A stretch of DNA of 64,000 nt from contig WGFM01000012.1 of NCBI GenBank assembly GCA_015492245.1, forward strand, positions 1 to 64,000, written 5' to 3'. The notes beneath the pieces were generated by a model that ran no database searches, was not told where the DNA came from, and saw nothing but the letters and a program-made list of their open reading frames with translations. Origin of the DNA: Deltaproteobacteria bacterium. GTDB lineage: Bacteria > Desulfobacterota > GWC2-55-46 > DRQE01. Position 1 is the stretch's first letter, and each line of letters begins with the position of its first letter. The position numbers and the translations under genes were made by a program. This document shows, piece after piece, positions 43,987 through 51,436 of the stretch.

Positions 43987-44325
43987 TTACTCTCTTGTCT
44001 CCATCCCTGCGGGCTGCACAGTTGCCTGAGAGACCACGAGCTCTGTTTCTGCCACTATCTTGTGCCACACACCCTTTGGTGCGAGCACGACGCAACCTGG
44101 CTCGAGCCTGACCGTCTTCTCCTCACCATCGTCCAGATAATAGGTGCCTGTGCCCGTGTGGACGAAGAATACCTGGTCTCCACCAGGATGCCTGTGGTAT
44201 GGCAGGACCTGCCCTGGCTTGAAGTAGTAGGTGTCCTGCGCAAGGGCATCGGTCTTGATGTAGGTTGCCTTGTTTACCTTGTCGTCGGTGAATTCTTTCT
44301 TTTCAAGCACATTTGCTGCTTCCAT
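43987..44325 (-). CDS. cupin domain protein
   Basis: 112 residues, a single cupin fold with PGQVLPYHRHPGGDQVFFVH (motif 1, two His and a Glu/Asp-type ligand) and PGCVVLAPKGVWHKI (motif 2 His). Small cupins bind Fe, Mn or Zn. AAGGAGG lies upstream of ATG 44325. It closes the cbb3 oxidase operon, 25 nt after the small membrane protein gene, and could bind metal in connection with oxidase assembly, but the function is unknown. Confidence 0.85.
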   Translation of the reverse strand: MEAANVLEKKEFTDDKVNKATYIKTDALAQDTYYFKPGQVLPYHRHPGGDQVFFVHTGTGTYYLDDGEEKTVRLEPGCVVLAPKGVWHKIVAETELVVSQATVQPAGMETRE

Positions 44326-44350
44326 GTTGTGTTACCTCCTTTCTTAAGCT

Positions 44351-44533
44351 TTATTTGTTCAGAAACTGCCACTGTATCGTATCAGGGTCTCCACCGCCAA
44401 GCCAGAGGGTGAGGTCTGAAAAACCGTAGAATATGAGGTAGAGTGCTCCCCACAGGAAGAAGAGAACCCACATCCATATGATCCATGCAGGCGGTCTGTT
44501 TTCGCTGACCTGTAGTTTTTCTTTATCTGCCAT
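44351..44533 (-). CDS. single-helix cbb3-associated protein, possible CcoP N-terminal segment
   Basis: 60 residues: a short polar start, one membrane helix (RPPAWIIWMWVLFFLWGALY) and a polar tail. The pattern of aromatic residues and a Pro just before the helix resembles the N-terminal membrane anchor of CcoP, but no heme domain follows. ATG 44533 has AAGGAGG 11 nt upstream; GTG 44542 is too near the site. It sits right after the two-helix protein gene in the ccoNO operon. A structural role in the oxidase is inferred. Confidence 0.65.
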   Translation of the reverse strand: MADKEKLQVSENRPPAWIIWMWVLFFLWGALYLIFYGFSDLTLWLGGGDPDTIQWQFLNK

Positions 44534-44538
44534 GGCCT

Positions 44539-44844
44539 TCACTGCCTCCTTTCTTCGATTCTTCTCATCTTTTCTTCCATCTCGAGTACCCTGTATTTAC
44601 AGTCTTCCCACTGTGCGAAGTCCCCTTTGAGGAAACTCCATATGAAGAGGGAGAAAAAACCCACGGCCACTATGAGGTATGTAAGCACCTGCATTACCGC
44701 AAAGCCAGCCATCTCTCCGTTGGGAACGGTGTTCACTATCTCGTAGACCTTGTAAGCGAAGGTGAGGGCAGCAAAGCTTATGCCTGCTATTACCCAGAAG
44801 CCCATTGTAAGGGTTATCCACTCTCTCTTTGTTCTTTTCTTCAT
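44539..44844 (-). CDS. two-helix membrane protein in the cbb3 operon
   Basis: 101 residues with two membrane helices (ITLTMGFWVIAGISFAALTF; VLTYLIVAVGFFSLFIWSFL) and a charged C-terminal coil (EMEEKMRRIEERRQ). AAGGAGAGG precedes ATG 44844, 3 nt after ccoO. I do not recognise a named family; its place suggests an accessory or structural subunit of the oxidase, in the spirit of CcoQ/CcoS. Confidence 0.7.
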   Translation of the reverse strand: MKKRTKREWITLTMGFWVIAGISFAALTFAYKVYEIVNTVPNGEMAGFAVMQVLTYLIVAVGFFSLFIWSFLKGDFAQWEDCKYRVLEMEEKMRRIEERRQ

Positions 44845-44847
44845 GGT

Positions 44848-45471
44848 CTACCTCTCCTTTTCTTCGGGGTTCTGCCAGCTACCGAGCCACTGAAGATATG
44901 CCACCATGCTGAATGCCCTTCTCGTGGGTCTGCCATCTTCATCGAAGAGCCACGGGTAAGCTGGCATCACACTTTTTGGTTCCACAGACTGTGGGTCATA
45001 GAGGTGTTGCATGTGCCAGTCGTTGCTTCTGATTCCTGCCTCCCTTATGAGATCCGGCCCCACCCTTCTTGTGCCAAACAGTTGGGGGAGCTGAAGCTCG
45101 TTCTGGTATTCCGAAGCCACAGATACAGCGCCATATCTCAATGGCTCATTGGCTATGGGCCTTACATACTGGGAGTGGCAGTGCCAGCAACCCTCTGCTA
45201 TGTATATGTCCCTGCCTTCAAGAAGTGCCTGTGCATAGGACTCCGGGGTGGGCTCACCAAAGGCCTTCCTGAACTCTTCGGGATAGTCCTCCGAAAGGAG
45301 TGTGAACTCTGGCGAGACCCTGCTTGCCATCTCCTCTACACTCTTCATCGGTATCTTGTTCAGAAACACCACAGGGCCGAGCATCTGAAATATAAAGCCC
45401 ACTACGAAGAACCCTATGCCAGCAACGAGAAGTATAAAGCCAAAGCTTTCTCTAAGTGTCTTCTTTTCCAT
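44848..45471 (-). CDS. ccoO: cbb3-type cytochrome c oxidase subunit II (monoheme cytochrome c)
   Basis: 207 residues. One N-terminal anchor helix (FGFILLVAGIGFFVVGFIFQ), one heme c site CWHCH near residue 94, and the conserved RRVGPDLIREAG and MPAYPWL (Met axial ligand region). It passes electrons to CcoN from the periplasmic side. It lies 15 nt after ccoN. Confidence 0.93.
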   Translation of the reverse strand: MEKKTLRESFGFILLVAGIGFFVVGFIFQMLGPVVFLNKIPMKSVEEMASRVSPEFTLLSEDYPEEFRKAFGEPTPESYAQALLEGRDIYIAEGCWHCHSQYVRPIANEPLRYGAVSVASEYQNELQLPQLFGTRRVGPDLIREAGIRSNDWHMQHLYDPQSVEPKSVMPAYPWLFDEDGRPTRRAFSMVAYLQWLGSWQNPEEKER

Positions 45472-45486
45472 CCTTCCACACCTCCC

Positions 45487-46875
45487 TTATGTAGCTACCG
45501 TTTGTTCCTGGGCAAGCCTTGCCTCGTCTCTCACATGACCACGGGCTGTCATCCACATGTTGAAGACGAAGATGGCAATGCCTGCTATTATCATGAGCCC
45601 TGAAATGGTTCTCACATACCAGAAGGGCAGGGAGAATACCACCGAATCCATGAAGTGGTTTAGTCCCCACCATGTAACACCCTGCACAACACCTGCAATC
45701 GTAAGGGTTATGAACATGAGCGCAAGCCCGAGGGTGTTGAGCCAGTATGCCCAGGAATGTAGCCTTTCAGAGTACCACTGGTTCTGTGTGAGCCTTGGCC
45801 AGAGTTCTGTTATCATGCCTATAATCCAGAAGCTGAAGACCCCGAACATGACAAGGTGTGAATGTCCTACAACCCAGTCTGTAAAGTGTATCAATTTTTG
45901 CACCGTAAGGGTTACCTGTATGGCACACTGGAAGCATGTTATCCAGTAGAATATCATCCCCGTGTAGAACCACCTTATGGGGAAGTTGTGCCGCAGGTAA
46001 TCACCGTTGCCACGCAGTGTGAGTATGAAGTTTGCAAGCACTGTTGTTACCACCACCTCTATGGCTATGGTCGCCACCACAGCACTGTACTGCACATACA
46101 TGGGCACAGGAGACCACATGAAGTGATGCAGCCCCTGCATGGGGTAGAAGAAGGCGAGCCCCCAGAAGCCCATAAGACTCAGCGAATGGCTCCATATGGG
46201 TCTGCCAATGATTATGGGCACAAAGAAGTACATGAGCCCCCATCCCAGTGGGGTAACCAGAAGACCCACAAGGTCGTGTATGAAGTTGCCTGTTATGGCA
46301 GCCCCTGCTGCCCCGGGTACGAAGAACTGGGGAAGATAGTTGCCCATTATGTAGACAAGGATTACCCACACAAGGGCACCGGTGAAATACCACAGGGACA
46401 CATAAAGTGGAGCATCCTTGCCTGCCCTTATTATGGGAGGCACAAAGTTGACAGCAAGAAGTATCAGCCCCAGTGTTATGAACGGATCCACGAATATGGG
46501 TGTTTCACCCCACTCTATTGCCTGTGCGTATCCTGCGAGTATGCCCACAGCGGTTGCAAGCACGAGCAGTTGCAGCACCCAGAAGATGAACCAGCTCAAT
46601 GCCCTGCTGAGTGGTGGATAGCCTGTAAGCCGTGGGACCACCCAGTATACACCTGCAAGAAGGCCGTTCAAGAGCCATCCGTAGGCAACAGCATTTGTAT
46701 GGAGCATCCTTATCTTTCCTGGTGAGAGAAACTCCACACTCCTGAAGGGATAGTCCCCGGTAAACTGTAGCGAGTAGAGAAGCCCTGCAATAAGGGAGAC
46801 ACCAAGAAAGAGTAGCGCTGCCAGTATGTGTGCCTTTACTATATTATAGTCCATTATGTTCTCTCTATGTTCCAT
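45487..46875 (-). CDS. ccoN: cbb3-type cytochrome c oxidase subunit I
   Basis: 462 residues with about twelve helices. The key ligands are all present: H59 (MLHTNAVAYGW) and H340 for the low-spin heme, H200, H250 and H251 for CuB, H338 for heme b3, and Y244 exactly six residues before H250, where C-family oxidases carry the cross-linked Tyr. H200-Y244-H250 spacing equals that of the Pseudomonas stutzeri enzyme (207-251-257). This argues for an oxygen reductase, not a NO reductase. It reduces O2 to water with high affinity. Confidence 0.94.
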   Translation of the reverse strand: MEHRENIMDYNIVKAHILAALLFLGVSLIAGLLYSLQFTGDYPFRSVEFLSPGKIRMLHTNAVAYGWLLNGLLAGVYWVVPRLTGYPPLSRALSWFIFWVLQLLVLATAVGILAGYAQAIEWGETPIFVDPFITLGLILLAVNFVPPIIRAGKDAPLYVSLWYFTGALVWVILVYIMGNYLPQFFVPGAAGAAITGNFIHDLVGLLVTPLGWGLMYFFVPIIIGRPIWSHSLSLMGFWGLAFFYPMQGLHHFMWSPVPMYVQYSAVVATIAIEVVVTTVLANFILTLRGNGDYLRHNFPIRWFYTGMIFYWITCFQCAIQVTLTVQKLIHFTDWVVGHSHLVMFGVFSFWIIGMITELWPRLTQNQWYSERLHSWAYWLNTLGLALMFITLTIAGVVQGVTWWGLNHFMDSVVFSLPFWYVRTISGLMIIAGIAIFVFNMWMTARGHVRDEARLAQEQTVAT

Positions 46876-46877
46876 TG

Positions 46878-47618
46878 CTACCTACCTCCCTTCAGAGAAA
46901 GTATGTAAGAGACGAGATGCCAGATTTCCTCATCAGTCAGCACTCCACCAAAGCCTGGCATGGGGGTCCCTGCAACACCTGCCTTGAGGGTTCTGAAAAG
47001 CTCCTGCGGGCTGTTTCCTGCACGAAACATGGCCCACCTCAGGTTTGCAGGTCTTACAGGCTCGCCCCAGGTATCCTTGAGCGAGCTCCACAGCGGGCCT
47101 TTTCCATCTCCCCTATCACCGTGGCACACACTGCATCCGCCTTTTCCTCCGTAGATGGCTCTGCCCTTCTCGATGGAATCGGGTGTGTTGAGGTAGCCAG
47201 GTACAGACGGTATGGTTACAGTTGATGCAGGGCTTTCTGTCTGCCACCTTGCAGAGAAGGTCTTTATGTAGGCTATTACACTCTGGCGTTCCACCTCTGA
47301 AAGGAGCCTGTAAGATGGCATGGATGTTCCGGGAAGTCCACGCACCAGGGTGCGCATGAGGTCTTCATCAGTTGGAAGTGAGTCTCCAGGGGTGGATTTG
47401 AACTTGTAGATACCGGTGGTGAAGTCCCTGGGTTTTACCACCAGTAGAGCCGTGCCCCTGCCCTTGCCATCACCCTTTTCGCCGTGGCAGCCCACACAGT
47501 ATTTCTTGTAGACCCTTTTTCCTGCCTCTGTGAGCCCTGCGGCCTCGGCAGCCGGGATGGAGAGAGCAAGAGATAACAGGATTAATAAGATTAGATTTAT
47601 CCTTTTTTGTCTCACCAT
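46878..47618 (-). CDS. diheme cytochrome c, CcoP-like subunit without membrane anchor
   Basis: 246 residues. A Sec signal peptide (NLILLILLSLALSIPAAEA) is followed by two class I cytochrome c domains: CVGCH near residue 41 with MPSYRL, and CSVCH near residue 160 with MPGFGG. Canonical CcoP has the same two heme domains behind a membrane helix. It lies directly before ccoN (2-nt gap), where it can supply electrons to CcoO. It would be soluble in the periplasm, or a lipid or protein partner may hold it. Confidence 0.88.
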   Translation of the reverse strand: MVRQKRINLILLILLSLALSIPAAEAAGLTEAGKRVYKKYCVGCHGEKGDGKGRGTALLVVKPRDFTTGIYKFKSTPGDSLPTDEDLMRTLVRGLPGTSMPSYRLLSEVERQSVIAYIKTFSARWQTESPASTVTIPSVPGYLNTPDSIEKGRAIYGGKGGCSVCHGDRGDGKGPLWSSLKDTWGEPVRPANLRWAMFRAGNSPQELFRTLKAGVAGTPMPGFGGVLTDEEIWHLVSYILSLKGGR

Positions 47619-47675
47619 TTCGCCCCCTTTCCTTGTAGTGATTCCTTGTTTTATCCAAACACCGTGAAGACGGTA

Positions 47676-48119
47676 TTACTTCTTCTTTTTTGTCTTCGTG
47701 GCCTTTTTAAGCTTCGGAGATTCTGCAAGTTTTTCAAAGGTGCAGGATGAAAGGCTTTCCAGAAACCTCTCCTGTGCCTCCCTCCATACATCGTGCACAG
47801 GGCAGGTGTCCACCCTCTCGCAGAAGTCCTTGTGGATGAGGCAATCGTTGAGATGTATTGGCCCCTCCATGGCCTCTATCACATCGAGCAGGGTTATCTC
47901 ACCAGGGTCTCGATCCAGCACGAACCCACCACCTGCACCCCTCGTGGACTTGAGAAACCCCTTCTTGGAGAGATACTGGAATATCTTGGCAAGATATGCC
48001 CTTGGCACACCCTGGGCTGTGGCAATCTCGTCTATGTATGCCACCCTGCCCCTTGGTTGAAGGGAAAGGTGAAGCACACCCCTTATTGCATATTCCGCAC
48101 CTTTGCTTAGTCTGAACAT
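47676..48119 (-). CDS. Rrf2-family Fe-S transcriptional regulator
   Basis: 147 residues. Winged HTH (YAIRGVLHLSLQPRGRVAYI; PRAYLAKIFQYLSKKGFLKS) then three cysteines C93, C100 and C106 (CLIHKDFC, DTCPVH), the spacing class of IscR/NsrR-type cluster binding. The C-terminal tail is Lys-rich. It senses Fe-S status, NO or redox. It is the first gene of the rrf2-cytc-ccoN-ccoO-cupin run on the minus strand, so it likely controls the oxidase operon. A small hairpin (ACCGT/ACGGT) lies in the 57-bp gap before the cytochrome gene. Confidence 0.9.
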   Translation of the reverse strand: MFRLSKGAEYAIRGVLHLSLQPRGRVAYIDEIATAQGVPRAYLAKIFQYLSKKGFLKSTRGAGGGFVLDRDPGEITLLDVIEAMEGPIHLNDCLIHKDFCERVDTCPVHDVWREAQERFLESLSSCTFEKLAESPKLKKATKTKKKK

Positions 48120-48259
48120 AGGCTTATAGATATTTAAGACCTTTTTAGTCCTCTTTATATATCATCTCCCCATGGCTGTCAAGAGGTTTTTTAAAAAATT
48201 TTTGCATGGGAGAAGGAATCCTGCAGAGTGGCCCATATCACCCACAGACCATCTCTTCC

Positions 48260-48289
48260 TTGACCTCCCTGAACCGGTTGGCTTATAAT
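48260..48289 (+). promoter_or_regulatory. promoter of the leader RNA / ccsA-like operon
   Basis: TTGACC at 48260-48265 and perfect TATAAT at 48284-48289, 18-bp spacer. The predicted start lies near 48296, about 97 nt before the first coding start. Confidence 0.75.
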
Positions 48290-48295
48290 AGCCAG

Positions 48296-48368
48296 GGTGA
48301 GGGAGGACACTCAAGAAGGGGTGCTGCCTCAGGGCCTTGTTAAGGACGAAGGCTTTGGGGCTTTTTTT
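48296..48368 (+). ncRNA. structured leader RNA, candidate attenuator or riboswitch
   Basis: From the predicted start the RNA can fold into a 5' hairpin (48303-48330: GAGG/CCTC and CACTC/GGGGTG) or into the terminator hairpin 48326-48361. CCTC (48327-48330) belongs to both, so the two are mutually exclusive, as in attenuators and riboswitches. It matches no class I can name from memory; guanidine-II, fluoride, preQ1, ZTP and cobalamin motifs were considered. It could also be a free-standing small RNA of about 75 nt. Confidence 0.5.
48326..48368 (+). terminator. intrinsic terminator in the leader
   Basis: GCCTCAGGGCC (48326-48336) pairs with GGCTTTGGGGC (48351-48361) over 11 bp with three G-T wobbles and a 14-nt loop, followed by seven T residues. 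It lies 24 nt before the first coding start. Confidence 0.75.
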
Positions 48369-48392
48369 GTGTAACAAGAAGGGGTCTTGTCC

Positions 48393-48776
48393 ATGATACC
48401 GCTACTGGTAATGCTGAACAACCTCTTTCATGACCTTGCAACGGCGTTCATAGTTGTTGCCACATACATGGTTTACCTCCTTACAGGGTATGCCGCAGGG
48501 GGCAGGGAACAGGCAAAGAGGTTTGTAGCAGAGTTGTATCCAACCCTGCTACATGTTACCGCCGTTGTCTTTGCACTGTTACTGATGGCAGGCATTGTGA
48601 GATCCTTTACATACAACTGGTTCGAGTGGGTAGAGGGAGCAGGATGGGCCCAGGTGCCTGTGCTTGTGATAAAACACATAATACTCCTCGCCATTACACT
48701 CTATGGTATATACATATGGGTGTGGTCCTACAGGAGGGTTAAAAAGATGAGGGAGGCCCTGGATGGGCGGAATTAA
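48393..48776 (+). CDS. small polytopic membrane protein A with three conserved-position His
   Basis: 127 residues with about four helices, starting MIPLLVMLNNLFHDLATAFI. It has His at 13, 54 and 95, each in or near a helix, and Arg/Lys at the end. It aligns without large gaps to the gene at 49609, its paralogue, which has lost all three His. Loosely CopD-like in size and His placement; heme or copper binding is inferred. ATG 48393 follows AAGGGG; an in-frame TTG at 48387 overlaps the site. It is first in an operon with the ccsA-like gene (14-nt overlap). Confidence 0.8.
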   Translation: MIPLLVMLNNLFHDLATAFIVVATYMVYLLTGYAAGGREQAKRFVAELYPTLLHVTAVVFALLLMAGIVRSFTYNWFEWVEGAGWAQVPVLVIKHIILLAITLYGIYIWVWSYRRVKKMREALDGRN

Positions 48777-49590
48777 TGCTGTAGTGCTTTGGGTTGCAAT
48801 AGCGCTCTATCTGGCAGGGTTCATGCTCTTTCTTACAGGTGTGGTGTTCAATAGAAAGGGTGCTATAGAGAAGGCATGGTGGCTCTGCGTGTCAGGGTTC
48901 GGAGTGCATACGCTTACAATAATCATAAGATGGGTAGAATCAGGACACCCACCGGTTCTGTGGAGGTTCGAGCACGCACTGGCAGGCTCCTGGTTCGTTA
49001 TGGCCATATATCTTGCGGTGGTGAAGAACGCAAAGGGCCTGAGGGTTGCTGGCATAATGGTAAGCGGGTTTGCCCTGTTGATGCTGGGATACGGGCTTAT
49101 GAGCTCTAAACAGGTCCAGCCCCTGCCACCACCCTATCAGAGTGGGTGGCTGTGGATACACGTGGGCTTCGGATGGCTCACCTATGGCTCCTACCACGTA
49201 GCAGCCGGCACAGGTATACTATACCTCATAAAAGAATGGGCACTCAGAAGAGGAAAGGATGGATGGTTCTACAGGTTGCTTCCTGCCTGTCGGGTACTCG
49301 AAGAGGTTACATTCAAACTCATAGTATACGGGTTCATAGCACACATAGTCATGCTCGGCTCTGGCGCCATATGGGCATATGGGCTGTGGGGCAGATACTG
49401 GGCGTGGGACCCCATAGAGACATGGAGCCTTATATCATGGCTCGTGTATGGACTGGTCATACACCTGAGGGTTACCTACGAGTGGAGAGGCAGAAGGTTC
49501 ATATACCTTGCCATAGTGTCGGTGATAACCATAATAATACTCTTTGGCGGAATAGGATTCGTAGGTGGGGTGCACACACCACTTCTTTAA
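48763..49590 (+). CDS. ccsA: CcsA/CcsB-like cytochrome c assembly protein
   Basis: 275 residues with about eight helices. The WWD domain WGRYWAWDPIETWSLISW lies near residues 209-226, followed by H in GLVIHLR; other conserved His lie in FGVHTL, FEHALAG and IAHIVM. It belongs to the system II heme handling family that carries heme to apocytochromes outside the membrane. ResB/Ccs1, the usual partner, is not adjacent. GGGAGG lies 6 nt before ATG 48763. It sits between the two paralogous small membrane proteins. Confidence 0.9.
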   Translation: MGGINAVVLWVAIALYLAGFMLFLTGVVFNRKGAIEKAWWLCVSGFGVHTLTIIIRWVESGHPPVLWRFEHALAGSWFVMAIYLAVVKNAKGLRVAGIMVSGFALLMLGYGLMSSKQVQPLPPPYQSGWLWIHVGFGWLTYGSYHVAAGTGILYLIKEWALRRGKDGWFYRLLPACRVLEEVTFKLIVYGFIAHIVMLGSGAIWAYGLWGRYWAWDPIETWSLISWLVYGLVIHLRVTYEWRGRRFIYLAIVSVITIIILFGGIGFVGGVHTPLL

Positions 49591-49608
49591 GATGGAGAGG
49601 GGAAGGCA

Positions 49609-49983
49609 GTGGGAGAAGTTCTTATCATGCTCAACAACTACTTTAACGATATGTTTGTGTCCATAGTGTTCATCACGGCACTTTTCATGTGGTTTGCAAC
49701 AAAATACCTGCCCTCATGGAGAGAGGATACAAGAGGGCTTGTGCTGTATCTATACGAAAGGTTCCGCACCATCTTTGTGCTCACCTTTGCAATAGCAGTT
49801 GCAGGCTCACTTTTGAGGACCCTTGAGGGAACGGAGCTCGAGGATATGGCGGCCAAAGGGTTTTCAACAACGCTCTGGTTCAAATATGGGCTGCTTCTTC
49901 TCATGCTACTCTTTTCACTGTGGCTGTGGCTGAGGATTGACAGAGGCATTGACAGCTACAGGCAACATTCGAAAACTACTTGA
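49609..49983 (+). CDS. small polytopic membrane protein B, His-free paralogue
   Basis: 124 residues with about four helices, starting MGEVLIMLNNYFNDMFVSIV. It aligns with the protein at 48393 from residue 1; positions 13, 54 and 95 of that protein are Asn, Thr and Tyr here. LRTLEGTELEDMA corresponds to the loop before the last helix. GTG 49609 is preferred over ATG 49627 since the paralogue has the same N-terminal extension. It ends the ccsA-like operon. Function unknown; a heterodimer with protein A is possible. Confidence 0.78.
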   Translation: MGEVLIMLNNYFNDMFVSIVFITALFMWFATKYLPSWREDTRGLVLYLYERFRTIFVLTFAIAVAGSLLRTLEGTELEDMAAKGFSTTLWFKYGLLLLMLLFSLWLWLRIDRGIDSYRQHSKTT

Positions 49984-50075
49984 TATAAAAGGGAATTGAG
50001 AAATTTTTTCCTTGCAAGTTGTTATAAAATATTGTAAATGTAGAAAAACTAAAATCTTAAAAGGAGGTTGATACG

Positions 50076-50360
50076 ATGGCAAAGCCCATGACAAAAGCGC
50101 AGATCGTTGACCACCTTGCCAAAAAGGTGGGTGTACCCAAGAAAGTTGCGGCAAGCTTCCTCGAGGAGTTTACGCTTCTTGCCTACAAACAGGCAAAAAA
50201 TACTTTCACAATCCCTGGCATAGGAAAGGTTAGTGTATCCAGAAGAAAGGCACGCAAGGGAAGAAATCCACAGACAGGTGAAGAAATAAGGATACCTGCA
50301 AGGAGAGTCTTGAAGTTCAGGTTTGCAAAGGCTTGCAAAGACGCAGTCCTTGGAAAGTAA
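50076..50360 (+). CDS. hup: HU/IHF-family DNA-binding protein
   Basis: 94 residues. MTKAQIVDHLAKKVGVPKKV is the dimerising helical region, FTIPGIGKVSVSRRKARKGR and RNPQTGEEIRIPARR form the DNA-binding arm. It bends and packages DNA. AAAAGGAGGT precedes ATG 50076. An AT-rich promoter region lies at 49996-50040 (TTGCAA at 50012 with TAAATG at 50035 is one option). A strong terminator follows. Confidence 0.93.
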   Translation: MAKPMTKAQIVDHLAKKVGVPKKVAASFLEEFTLLAYKQAKNTFTIPGIGKVSVSRRKARKGRNPQTGEEIRIPARRVLKFRFAKACKDAVLGK

Positions 50361-50384
50361 GTTTATTAGTGCCAAAAAATTTTG

Positions 50385-50440
50385 CACGCGGGGCATGGAA
50401 TATTTCGATACGGGATTTCTTTTTAGCCCCGCGTGTTTTT
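50385..50440 (+). terminator. intrinsic terminator after hup
   Basis: CACGCGGGGC (50385-50394) pairs perfectly with GCCCCGCGTG (50426-50435), then TTTTT. The loop is long (31 nt) and T-rich. Confidence 0.75.
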
Positions 50441-50473
50441 GTCTGCTCTGGTGAATTTGAGAAAAGGAAGACC

Positions 50474-51436
50474 ATGAAGATAGTCGTAACAGGTGGAGCA
50501 GGTTTTATAGGTTCACATCTCGTAGAGGCGCTTCTCCAAAAAGGAGAGGATGTATGTGTCGTGGATGACTTCAACGACTTCTATGACCCCTCCCTTAAAA
50601 GAGAAAACGTGGTCCCATTTGTTCAAAACCCGCGTTTCACCCTATACGAGACAGACATAAGAGACAGAGAGGCCATCACAAAGATCATACAGGATGAGGC
50701 CCCGGATGTTATATGCCACCTTGCTGCAAGGGCAGGGGTGAGACCATCCGTTTCAGACCCACATCTCTACGAAGAGGTAAACTGCCTTGGCACACTCAAC
50801 ATCATGGAGGCGGTGAAAAAAAGGGGGGTGGAGAACCTTGTGTTCGCCTCTTCCTCTTCGGTATACGGGCTCAACAGCAAGGTGCCGTTCAGTGAGGATG
50901 ACCCCATAACAGCCCCTGCATCTCCCTATGCGGCAACCAAGAGGGCAGGAGAACTCATGCTCCACACCTATGCACATGTATACGGGGTTCCAATTACCTG
51001 CCTCAGGTTCTTTACAGTCTATGGAGAGAGGGGAAGGCCCGACATGGCTGTTGCAAAGTTTACACGCCTTGTATGGGAAGGAAGAAAGGTTCCCGTATAC
51101 GGCGATGGCACACAGAAAAGAGACTTTACCTACATAGGGGATATACTCAAGGGGCTTGTAAGGTCCGTATACACACCCTTCAGGTATGAAATCATAAACC
51201 TTGGTGGCTCTCATCCCGTGGAACTGAAAAGGCTTGTGGCCATTATAGAGGAAAAACTCGGCAGAAAGGCGGATACAGAGTATCTGCCAGCGGTGAAGGG
51301 AGATGTGCCACAGACCTTTGCCTCTGTGGAAAGGGCAAAAAGGCTTCTGGGATACTCACCACAGGTAGGGCTTGAAGAGGGTGTGGAAAGATATGTAAAA
51401 TGGTTTGTAGAAAGAGAGAAGAGGCTTAACAGATGA
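50474..51436 (+). CDS. NAD-dependent nucleotide-sugar epimerase (UDP-glucuronate 4-epimerase-like)
   Basis: 320 residues, SDR extended family. The NAD loop VVTGGAGFIGSHLVEALL is at the start, the catalytic Tyr-Lys is in SPYAATKRAGELM, and FFTVYGERGRPDMA resembles UDP-glucuronate/galacturonate epimerases. It makes a sugar for envelope polysaccharide. ATG 50474 has AAAAGGAAG upstream; a longer frame through the hup terminator is not real. Its stop overlaps the next start (ATGA). Confidence 0.9.
   Translation: MKIVVTGGAGFIGSHLVEALLQKGEDVCVVDDFNDFYDPSLKRENVVPFVQNPRFTLYETDIRDREAITKIIQDEAPDVICHLAARAGVRPSVSDPHLYEEVNCLGTLNIMEAVKKRGVENLVFASSSSVYGLNSKVPFSEDDPITAPASPYAATKRAGELMLHTYAHVYGVPITCLRFFTVYGERGRPDMAVAKFTRLVWEGRKVPVYGDGTQKRDFTYIGDILKGLVRSVYTPFRYEIINLGGSHPVELKRLVAIIEEKLGRKADTEYLPAVKGDVPQTFASVERAKRLLGYSPQVGLEEGVERYVKWFVEREKRLNR

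Noticed and set aside
45862-46725. A 287-codon open frame on the plus strand
   Set aside because: It is antisense to ccoN; the minus frame has all oxidase ligands.
45487-46875. Subunit I as a nitric oxide reductase
   Set aside because: The cross-link Tyr (Y244) is at the exact cbb3 position and CcoO is adjacent; NO reductases lack this Tyr.
48296-48368. Leader as a guanidine-II (mini-ykkC) riboswitch because of GGACGAAGG
   Set aside because: Only one ACGA is present and it lies in the terminator loop, not in two small tandem hairpins.
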